Shown piece after piece: positions 10,830 to 19,500 of a stretch of DNA of 64,000 bases. Both the position numbers and the translations under genes were made by a program. How positions within the stretch are numbered: the first letter of the stretch is position 1; each line of letters begins with the position of its first letter. The DNA comes from Rhizophagus irregularis (lineage: Eukaryota > Glomeromycota > Glomeromycetes > Glomerales > Glomeraceae): positions 2,232,001 to 2,296,000 of the forward strand of contig NC_089439.1 of NCBI RefSeq assembly GCF_026210795.1. The letters are read 5' to 3'. A model generated the notes under the pieces. That model ran no database searches, was not told the DNA's origin, and saw only the letters and a list, made by a program, of their open reading frames with translations.

Positions 10830-11540
10830 AATAATATGTAATTATTATTATTTATTTATTTATATGTTTATTTTATTTTTATTTTTATATTTTATTTATT
10901 TTATTTTATTATTTAATTATTTTATTTTTATTTTTTTTAAAAATAATAAGATCAGAACTTCCATAATCACATACATATCGTATTCATTTATTAAAATGGT
11001 TGTTGAGATAGCTAGTAATAAACTTTTTCCATTATATATACGCGTATATCAAAAAATTTCAGCGTATAAAATCACATCATTTTTACAGTAAGTACTACGA
11101 TAATTTTTCCGTTTCGAGTTTAATAATCGAGAAGATCCTCTGTTAAATGTTAAGCTTTATAAAATCAAAGTCACAAGAACAATATGATTACTATTAAACA
11201 TTATGGAAAAATCCGCAAGATATTTGATTTATCATAATATTATGTATCTCTTCATGTAACAAAATTTTTATTGAGCATCGATAGAAAGTTTACAAGGAAA
11301 ATTTTTTTTTTTTGTAGAACAAAAAACACAAGTTCCTTTATATCTTTTTATATAATTATTAAAATGATCATACTATACTTAACACATTTTTTTTAAAAAA
11401 ATAAAAATTTTATTTAAAACAATATAAAAATTCAGATAATTATTCTTGCAAACAAATATTACTATTCTTTAGTAACACGAGAAAACACAAATCAACACAA
11501 ATCACCTAATTTTATCTCAAATAACAATTCCTCTGCTGTC
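10830..11540 (+). repeat. Duplicated block, U1 right part
   Basis: Same order as 26340-27350 and 38640-39510. Landmarks: CATACATATCGTATTCATTT, CCTCTGTTAAATGTTAAGC, TGTATCTCTTCATGTAAC, AAAACACAAGTTCC. No gene is supported. Confidence 0.6.
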
Positions 11541-11543
11541 ATA

Positions 11544-11675
11544 CTTCCTGGTGCAAATGTATCGTTCTTATACGATCAGGTGCTATGTTCTTATACGACG
11601 TATATGTCACATAATATAGGTCGTATAAGATAGTATGTCGTACACGTATAAGAACGATACATTTGCCTTACTGGT
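11544..11675. mobile_element. 114-bp MITE with 9-bp target duplication
   Basis: Element 11553-11666 has tips GCAAATGTATCGTTCTTATACG (inverted at the right end) and is flanked by CTTCCTGGT and CTTACTGGT, a 9-bp duplication with one mismatch. The uninterrupted target is seen at 27375 and 39540 (CATACTTATTGGTG / CATACTTACTGG). A 9-bp duplication fits a Mutator-like transposase; this is inference. Confidence 0.75.
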
Positions 11676-11815
11676 GTAATGTCGCGTGATACAAATTTTC
11701 AACAAAAGCTACACAATATAAAACGCGTTTTTTAGTAACTTTGTTTTTCTATAAATAGGGTATGAAAATATTTACGTAAATCATTTCATTACTTGAGAAT
11801 ATCTAATTTATCATT
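11667..11815 (+). promoter_or_regulatory. Conserved upstream block, copy 2
   Basis: Contains GTGTAATGTCGCG, ACACAATATAAAACGCG, TAGTAACTTTG, TATAAATAGGG (TATA-like) and TTTCATTACTTG in the usual order. It is cut off from its type 1 module by the transposon at about 11805-13125, so the promoter is probably dead. Confidence 0.5.
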
Positions 11816-11941
11816 TGTGTGTCAAATTGAAATGCAAATTAAAATACATACTTTAAAATTTATAATATTAGCAATTTTAAAAATCTTTGTAATTATATGT
11901 AAATTCTAAAGTAATATAATAAATTTATCTGGTACATATTA

Positions 11942-12987
11942 TTAATTTTGAGTTTTGATATTGCATGATTTTCCACTATGACATTTACTTCCACATCTAG
12001 CACCAGATTGTTTACAGTGGCATTTATTTGTATTGCAGTTGCTTTTGCACTTGCACATACTTCCTGTAAGCATACCAGTACTACAGTGCATACAACTTAG
12101 TCCCAGCAATTAAATTTGATGAAATTTAAATCACTACTATTCATTCAAAAAAAAAGATAAACATAAAGTATAAACGTACAATGATAAACCAGATTAAGCT
12201 TAATAAAACTATGTTTTTAAATTTCCTGTAAAGTATTTTTTAATAAAGTAGTAGCAATTCAAAGTTGAAATATTTTACTATTAAATTAAATATTTGGCCG
12301 TTTTATTCTGACCAGAATTACATGTAAGTCTGGCCAAAATTACTTTTGTTTAATTATTAACTATGTAAATTTGGCTAGAATTAAGAATTATAACTTAAAT
12401 TAAATAAATTTGACCAATAAAATTACAGGATTAGTATTACATAATGTAAAAAATTTGGCCGCTTAAAAATTTTTTTGTTGGGACTAGGTTGTATGCACTG
12501 TAGAACTCTGATTTTTCGTGCAGCCCTGCAAACGTGACATGAATTTTTGTTCTATAATTGGTATTCCAGCCAATGGTCGAATCCGTGTAAGTCTCGCTGC
12601 ACAAACATTACACTGTGACACAAGATCTTGTCGACAATATCCCCATTTACTACTGATTTGATTCCAAGTTTCTTTTTGACCCCCATGCTGAGTAATTGTG
12701 GAATGTATTTTGCAAAATTCATCATACATATTTTCTACAACTAATACAGGAAGTTCAACTTTAGTTTTTTCATCATTTTTTTTTTATTTTGTATCTGAGT
12801 ATGAAGTACAATATATAATGTAGTATTTGTAGGTTTAAGAAGAACTTCCTTTGTTTTTTGTAGTTTTCCCTGGTTAATCAAAGCTTTTTCTTTCTTAATT
12901 GATGCTAAGTTTTCAATATATTGCTTAACCAAATTATCAAAGTTTGACGCGAAATAAATGAATACTCCATAATTTTAGATTTAACAT
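11942..12987 (-). pseudogene. KRBA2-like integrase, core deleted
   Basis: Minus strand. The N-terminal part (about 12740-12987) has N-L-V-K-Q-Y-I-E-N and runs to a poly-A tract near 12780, where the frame slips. It continues D-E-K-T-K-V-E-L-P-V-L-V-V-E-N into a zinc-binding domain of the HHCC type (H-x5-H, then Q-C-N-V-C), as found in retroviral-type integrases, and the P-I-I-E-Q-K-F-M-S-R-L-Q linker. After the MITE (12084-12500) comes a Cys-rich tail, C-K-C-K-S-N-C-N-T-N-K-C-H-C and C-G-S-K-C-H, stop at 11942. This tail and linker are typical of KRBA2-like integrases. The DDE core that should lie between them (some 150-200 residues) is absent. With the MITE and one TA removed, the linker and tail are in the same frame, so the deletion kept the frame. 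Confidence 0.7.
12082..12502. mobile_element. 417-bp MITE with TA duplication inside the integrase relic
   Basis: Element 12084-12500, tips CAGTGCATACAAC and GTTGTATGCACTG, with inverted similarity continuing for about 27 bp (through TAGTCCC). Flanked by TA on both sides. The interior has several phrases of the type GGCCAAATT and GACCAGAATT and no ORF. Tip and TA duplication suggest a Tc1/mariner-mobilised element, but the tip differs from that of the Tc1 element at 24928. Confidence 0.85.
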
Positions 12988-13125
12988 GAAAAAAAAATAA
13001 GAAAATGGTTAATTACTTAATACTACAATTTTCTTATTTATTAATAATCCAAATAGGCTATTTTATAATGATTATATGATGATTACATTTTTTTATGCAT
13101 TTCAATTTGACACAAATAATAAATT

Positions 13126-13225
13126 GATTTGACGCACATCAGACTCAAATTTCAATCTGATGTAAGTCAATTTTAAATTTACGCCTATTCTAATCTGACG
13201 TACAACATATAAAAATACGTACATT
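13126..13225. other. Short filler between element and module
   Basis: Has three repeats of a phrase like AATCTGACGTA or ATCTGATGTAAG, in both orientations. Not found in the sister copies. It may be a second small insertion or an extension of the KRBA2-like element end. Confidence 0.3.
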
Positions 13226-13501
13226 CAAAATAAATCTTGATAATAGCCGAAACTCTGTTATAATTCTGAAAAAACTGTTAAATTAGTAATTTCTAACAAA
13301 GTAAAATAAGATTGAAGAAATTGTAAAACCTTCAAAAGAAGCAATCCAACAAGCTTCTAAATTTAACGCAAAATTTACCCTAAATAATGTTCCATGTGAA
13401 TTGGAATACGACCTATCGAATTTTACTTTAGAAAATTTACAAAAACTTGTTGCTATTACTACACAATTTTACAACCTAATTCTTCTAGATCATCTAACTG
13501 A
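13225..13501 (+). pseudogene. Type 1 Cys-module, copy 2, Cys motif deleted
   Basis: Starts as N-L-D-N-S, loses the K-R-I-R-R-K part and the C-x2-C-x5-C motif through small deletions, then keeps an intact middle Q-Q-A-S-K-F-N-A-K-F-T-L-N-N and C-E-L-E-Y-D-L-S-N-F-T-L-E-N-L-Q-K-L-V. Keeps the CC dinucleotide before AACAAGCTTC that is lost in the copies at 4946 and 39732. The upstream block is separated by a transposon. Not a working gene. Confidence 0.6.
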
Positions 13502-13725
13502 AAAGTGAAATACGAACTTTACTATTCTTTCTCATTTGCATTCGGATAACCTTTGCAAAATCTCGTCGAAAATTTCAATTCTTTTTTTTGATTTTACTTT
13601 TTACTTCTCATATAAGCGTCTTTTTTCGTTGTATTCTATTTAAACGACTTTTTAAGACATTAGTTTTTTCGCTATTTTGACTTGGGTAATCAACAATTTA
13701 TCGCTATTTTTATAATCGTTTTATA

Positions 13726-13986
13726 ATGTCATCAAAAAATGATCACGAACAAAGAACTCCAAATATTCAAAAAATCAATTTAAGTAACATGAGAACTATT
13801 AGAAAACCTCAAAGACTTTGTCCATATTGTAAGGAAACGAACGACTGCAATAAAATAGAAGAGGTTATTGACAATTTTCATGAAAATCCCATAAAACAGA
13901 ATAAGGTTAATTCATTCTCTATCTTCAATGCAAAATTTACTTTGAACAAGGAATTAGAATACATCATCTTTAGAAAACCTACATAA
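13726..13986 (+). CDS. Type 2 Cys-module protein, copy 2 (unknown function)
   Basis: 86 codons from ATG 13726; cleanest example of the type. Residues 1-11 are polar; about 22-30 basic (M-R-T-I-R-K-P-Q-R); Cys motif L-C-P-Y-C-K-E-T-N-D-C at about 31-41; acidic helix I-E-E-V-I-D-N-F-H-E-N; then F-S-I-F-N-A-K-F-T-L-N-K-E-L-E-Y and the short tail I-I-F-R-K-P-T. About 225 bp after the type 1 relic, the usual spacing. No promoter of its own beyond the AT-rich spacer. No membrane segment. The product, if made, is small and probably soluble. Function unknown; zinc binding by the three Cys is a guess. Confidence 0.5.
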   Translation: MSSKNDHEQRTPNIQKINLSNMRTIRKPQRLCPYCKETNDCNKIEEVIDNFHENPIKQNKVNSFSIFNAKFTLNKELEYIIFRKPT

Positions 13987-14198
13987 TTACGTTTATCAAG
14001 GCAAAATCGACTCTCGGACAATTAGCAAAAATATCTTCTAATAATTTATCACAAGCACAAATTTATGAATTAAGATTTATTAAGAAATTATTCAAGATAC
14101 TATGATAAAAATTTTACGTTATGAAAATAAGCAAGACTAGATTATTTCGCAATTGTTAATGTATATGTCCTTCAATTTTTAATAAAATTTTCTACTTC

Positions 14199-14364
14199 TC
14201 ACAAACCCAAATTGGTATCGGGACATTTCGCCAAAAGCCATTTCGCCGAAAAATAATCTCTGGCCTGAGTTATTTATAATTCTGCATAATGTTGGCCCTA
14301 TTTTTCGGAGAAACGTCCTTTCGGCGAAATGGCTTTCGGTGAAATGTACCGTAACCATCACAAA
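14199..14364. mobile_element. 152-bp MITE with 7-bp target duplication
   Basis: TCACAAA is found at 14199-14205 and 14358-14364. Element 14206-14357 is a near palindrome: the left arm has GACATTTCGCC and AGCCATTTCGCCGAAA, the right arm the inverse. It splits a flank that is continuous in the inverted sister copy at about 7990-8020 (reads CTACTTCTCACAAATTTTG there on the minus strand). A 7-8 bp duplication would fit a hAT-type enzyme. Confidence 0.75.
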
Positions 14365-14489
14365 TTTCTCATGATTTTTTAGCTACTATTAGTATTATAA
14401 ATTTTCTTTAAAAATATTAATTTTGGGTAACATATACTTTTTTTGGCGATAATAACTAAAAAAATAAATTTGAAACGAAAATATAATAC

Positions 14490-14625
14490 TAACGATAAAT
14501 TGTTAGTTACACAAATAAAAATAGCAAAAGAAAGATTTGCTAATAGCAACAAGTTTTTGTAGATATTCTAAAGTAAAACTCGATAGGTCGTATTCCAATT
14601 CATAAATATATTTATATTCATAAAA
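14490..14625 (-). pseudogene. Cys-module C-terminal fragment, inverted
   Basis: Reverse complement of the fragment at 7525-7720, with the same 3' flank. 13726-14640 as a whole is an inverted copy of about 7500-8490 (fragment, spacer, type 2). Confidence 0.6.
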
Positions 14626-14639
14626 CTAACCTTATTTAG

Positions 14640-15290
14640 ATTAGAAATCACCATTTTTTTTTTAATTTTTTGTCCGAAAATTTCCGATTTGTGATCGTCG
14701 GAAATTATGCTCTCCGCAGTATGTTATTACACTCTTATTGTTTAAAAAAAAAAATTTTTCTTGAGAAAAATTTTTTGAAAATATTTTATTTCATGAGATT
14801 AAAATCATGAAACGTTTTACGAACCCGTTTTTTAATAATTTCGTTCTTGAGATGCCAATTTATGATACTCAAGTTTTTCTGAATGCGCAGCAAATTTCAA
14901 CAATAATCGGTTACTCTACTAATAACATGAAAGTTGGTAATCTGAATGCCATTCGTTTCTTTCAAGACAAATAATCTTGCATGTTGGTAGGCAAGGCGCT
15001 TTGAAAAGTAGTAAATTCGTTATTATTTGATTGGTTCAGGATCCGAACAATATTAATAATACTTAGTTAAAGAAATTGTTTAAATACATATAGAGATTTA
15101 AAATAGTCTGAGATTTATACTTATGATATATTTATGCATAAAGCAGTTATACCATGGTAAAAAGGCGGAATAAAATAAATATTTATATAAAACTTTACAC
15201 ACGCATGTGGCGCAGTTTAGAAACACAATGGAAAAGTCACTAAGTAAACAAATTTTATTTAAAGTTTTGTGTGATAGACCTATAGTGGGT
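14640..15290. other. No gene seen
   Basis: AT-rich. 14790-14990 has denser sequence (for example ATGAAACGTTTTACGAACCCG) that could be an old coding relic on the plus strand: M-K-R-F-T-N-P-F-F-N-N-F-V-L-E-M-P-I-Y-D is readable from 14808, but I do not recognise it. From about 15000 to 15120 a repeat shared with 2890-2990 and 41930 appears. Minus-strand ORF 15098-15298 lies over duplicated block sequence and is not supported. Confidence 0.35.
14808..14972 (+). pseudogene. Possible short coding relic, unknown
   Basis: Open from ATG 14808 to TAA at about 14972: hydrophobic/polar, composition more even than the surroundings, with a phrase V-F-L-N-A-Q-Q-I-S-T-I-I-G-Y-S-T. No family recognised, no clear promoter. 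It could be one exon of a lost gene. Confidence 0.25.
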
Positions 15291-16338
15291 AAAGTCACAA
15301 AGTTAACATTTTTTTTTTAAAAAAGTCATGCGGAGAACTAAAGTTAAGAAATTCCGTTTATCGTAATACTACATGTAAAAAAAAAACCACCAGAGGAAAT
15401 TTCCAAGTCGTAACTCGACATATTTTTTTAAAAAAAGAAAAAAAAAATGGTTTAATAAAAAGATATTTTTATACACGAAAAAAATGATAAATAAACTTGT
15501 TCTATTCTTGACATCTTTATTAACAATCACGTGCAGAAATTAAATCCGTTTTAACGTAGTGAAATGATAAAATATCACCTTTTATTAAATCGTTGAAATT
15601 TTAATTTAATTTAATTTAATTTAATTTAATTTATAAATGAAGTTTTATGATTCTAGAATATCATATATATAAAAAAATATAATATTATATAAATATATAA
15701 TTTATATAATTTATATTAAATTCGTGGCCCATTCTAATTGGTGTTGATTCAGTTTTATAATTACGAATTTGTAGAATTTGTACACTCCGTTAAATCAAAC
15801 AAATCAACTGATCAATAAAAATTCGCCCCAGTAAATAGTTTTTGTATAAATTTGTACCAAATGGGCTCATCCATATATAATTGGCTTTAGATCGGCTTAA
15901 ATTTGGATTACTTTTTGCATAAATTTGAGCTAATTTCGAGCCAATGAGCCCGTTTGGTATAAATTTATACAATAACTATTTACTGGGCGCGTAATTACTA
16001 AAGTTTATGCCTTAACGAAAAAACGATGGGCAGAAAGTGGCAATTTTAATTATTATAATAAAAAATATTAAGATTTTTTTTTTAAAGTAACACTTGTTCA
16101 AATGATTTGATAGTTTGTAATAATTTAAAATTTTTAATTTGATAATATTTGATTATTTAATTCCCGAATCTAAAATCATCAATTTATTTTTTTTAAAAAA
16201 ATTACTTCTACAATATGATATATTCGCCGCAGTTTTTGTTATAAATAATATATAATAGTTATTATGCAGACGTCCAAGATCACATAGTAAATGTGTGATA
16301 ATAATCTCTATGACGTAATGCGTCAAAAATATCAAAGA
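15290..16338 (+). repeat. Duplicated block, U2 left part
   Basis: Aligns in order with 8970-9600 and 37300-38060. Includes a simple repeat (TTTAA)n at about 15600-15636 and a MITE at 15827-15987. It ends at the LINE insertion (target duplication from 16339). Confidence 0.6.
15824..15990. mobile_element. 161-bp MITE with 3-bp target duplication
   Basis: Element 15827-15987, tips CCCAGTAAATAG and CTATTTACTGGG; the inverted ends run for over 40 bp (through ACCAAATGGGCTCAT). Flanked by CGC on both sides. The empty site is visible at 37782-37790, where AATTCGCGTAATTAC is uninterrupted. A 3-bp duplication is usual for PIF/Harbinger, although their target is normally TWA, so the superfamily is uncertain. 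Confidence 0.85.
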
Positions 16339-16597
16339 TCCTATTTGGCTGCATTTTTTTTTATTTTTATTTTTAGAAAACAGAAAATCAAACCCGTAGA
16401 TTCAATTATACAGAGAACCTAAAAAGTCTATATATAATACTATCACTACGAAGCAAGCCACCCCAAGGCGTGACGCTTTCTGTTCTTTATGGAATAGGTG
16501 AACGCGAGTCAGAACCACGAACTTTCCCAGGAACACCCGCCTTAATATATATATAAGAAAAAAAAAAAGAAAAAAGGAAAGATAAAACAAAAATAAA

Positions 16598-19500
16598 CTA
16601 TATAATATCAAAAACATTTTTAAGAAAACTATTTTGTAAAGTTAAAAATAAATCTATATTATTGAACCCCATATTATCTCTATAAGTAGTCCAATGTCCC
16701 GAATGTAAATAATTACTTGTCGTCCAACGAATATGGGCGAGATTATCATTAAAACCACCGTCCCTATAATAAGGAGTAGTGGTGAGATGCTGAGGATTAT
16801 AATGTCGACGTGGAGGTGAATTGTGAACAGGAGCACCTGGATCAGGAGAAGGAGGAGCTCTTTTCTTATGTCGTTTTCTATAAAATCTTTTTTTGTTTTT
16901 TGTAATAGATAAAGTATGTTCCCAATGTTTAACTAAGGAAGCACGACGTGTCCAAATAATTGTATCAATTGAAGACATTAAAGTCGAAAAAAATTTTAAA
17001 AATAAAGAAAACCGTAATTTTTTATCATTAATATAAATATTAAAAATTTTAACAAGGTCACTCGGGACCAAATGGTGTATAAGTAAATAACCAGGATGTG
17101 ATTGTGGTAAAACGTCCACAAAAGAGGTATTAAAAAGGGGAAGATTCATAATGGTATCTTTCAAAGTAAAATTTCCTTCCTTCGTATTCTCAATAATAAA
17201 TTCATGTAAATCATGAGCAGCTCGCATTAATATATTTTTGATATGAATTGAATGTTCCTTGCATAAGCCCACGTGCGTATTATCATCGCGGGCACTAGTG
17301 CATTCAATGCAAGGTATGCTGCCTAGAGGGTATAAACGAGGGTAATTGCGTTGTTGTATATCGATTGTTGGATATATAAAATTACATTTTTTAATTCTAT
17401 TTCCTTGTCGTTTAGAGAGCTTGGCACTACACGGAACGTCCTGATCGTTAGAATTTAACCATTCTTTGGTGAAAGACCAATCAATATCACCATCAATAAT
17501 TTGTTGTTTAATCGGAGATAAAGCTTTGTTATTGACCATCGAATTGAATATGAGAGGTTGGATGACATTATCCGCCCATTTTCTAACGTTGCGGTCCACA
17601 ACGTGTAAACGATTCCAAGAAATGAAACCTAAACTTTGTTTGACAAAAAATTTGTGATTAACAATAATAGGCTCAACAAAATGAGCACCAGCTTTTGCTA
17701 GTAAATCTGCATCATCATTATAAGGATTGTTACTATGACCAGAGACTTTATGCAAAGTGACTAAAAGTTGCTTTTCTTCAATTAAGAAAAAAATTAAATC
17801 CCATATTAAAAAATTTGATTGTTTCAATTTTTGTCGCGGACTAGCGACACCTGATTGCATACGCGTGTTAAAAATGGTAATACAGTTGGCTGAATCGGTA
17901 TAAATGTTGATTTTACAATTGAAAGGAGATACAATAAGGGCCGTGAGTATACCCATACTTTCACTTTTAGAAGACGATGGGAAAAAAACTGTTGATCCAC
18001 TGAAATTGACTCGCGGCGTGAGGGGTTGAACTTGAGTCCATCCATATCCACTAATACTATGAATTGTGCCTATACGTTGGACAGAACCATCTGTATAAAA
18101 AGTTAATAAATTTTCTAAGGCTAATTGTTTTGCACAAGACTTTAATTCTACTTTAAGGTCTGGGTGACAAATTAAAGCGTAATCAATATGATTATCTATA
18201 TTATTCAAAGGTAAAGAAGGAAAAGGTGTCAAAACAGCGTCTAAAGAACGTTGTGAAGAAATGTTCAAAGGGGATTTATCTATTTTAATAAAATGTTCAT
18301 ATGCAATATGCCGAAGCGTGTGAAACGGTTTCGTAGCTACTACGAAACTCTGACAGTTATAAAACTCTAAAAGTGATTTATGTTCAAAAGAAGATTTTTT
18401 AAAAATATTAAATAATAATAATTTTTGTGTTCTAATTGCAATAACGCATGTCGGACGAGCGTCGTGTGGATAGTAAGAGTGTAGAAGGCAACCCTTGCAC
18501 GCAACAAGTCCAAGTAATTGTTTTTTAGGTGTTAAACTATTATTATGATGGGTTTGTTGGGGTATAAAATGTTGTAAATAAGAAATTGAAGTTGAACGAT
18601 CTGTTTCCTGTGTTAAGGTCTTTCCAAAAATAACTTGTTTTTGTACATTATTCCAATGTATCGTCCATTGTGATTTAGGTGTTGTAACATCTGGTAAAGT
18701 TGAAGGGGATTTATGTGTTCTATTAATGTCGCATACAACATCGTTAAGAGGGTGGATCAGGCGTAAGTTATTACTAAGTACGTAATTGTCGGTCAAATTT
18801 TTGTACCACGCCGGGATTGGACCACTATAATTGTTGTTATTATTTCTTTTAACATCATGCCACGAGAGTAAATAATTCCCGTCTGATGAAACGACTTGAT
18901 CCATGTAAATAATGTTCTTGGCTTTAAGAGATTTAATGTCAGCAGCAGAAAGATCTGACATATAATCTCGTATAGGGGTGTTTCCTCCTAAAATGTTGAT
19001 ATCAAAAGTGTAATTAATTGAAAATCCATATTGATTAAGCAAGCCTAAAGCTTGCGTTAAATAGGTAGGCTTGACTATATGGTCCAAATAGGTATTAATG
19101 TTGGACGGAATAGTAGGATACCAGATTTCCGATAGCGTGTTATATATTTTCTGAGTCGCTATTTCTCGAAGAACCGGTGTATTAAAAAGTGCACCTAAAA
19201 TATTAAGTTGTGATTTCATTTGGATATCAAAAAAATTATTAATAGATTGGAACATATGGTTATAAATAATATTATCCGCCGTATTTGACGGAAGATTCAA
19301 ACGTTGTTTGAATAGTCTTTTCAATGGTCCCATTAAAGATTGACATTGTTGCGAATTAAGGATCGTATGTTGGAAAATATATTCCAATTTTGGTATAACT
19401 ATTTTGTTAATAATATATTGTATATGGTGATGGGTTAGTTTTTTGTTTTTCATAGTGTTGTAGTGAGCCATCACTATTTGTTTGCCTTTGCGTATCGTTT

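Larger units (their letters stand above)
11805..13125 (-). mobile_element. KRBA2-like (Ginger-type) element with short inverted ends
   Basis: About 30 bp at 11805-11836 (ends CAAATTGAAATGCA) is inverted at 13096-13125 (begins TGCATTTCAATTTG), with a 2-bp indel. Between them lies an integrase relic on the minus strand. The element separates the upstream block (ends 11815) from the module at 13225, which are adjacent in the other copies, so insertion is well supported. No target duplication could be read with certainty. Confidence 0.6.

Noticed and set aside
10792-11091. 99-codon ORF with apparent membrane segments
   Set aside because: Starts in a palindrome and reads through a TTTAT-rich run; the sister blocks do not keep the frame. 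Hydrophobicity comes from T-rich codons.
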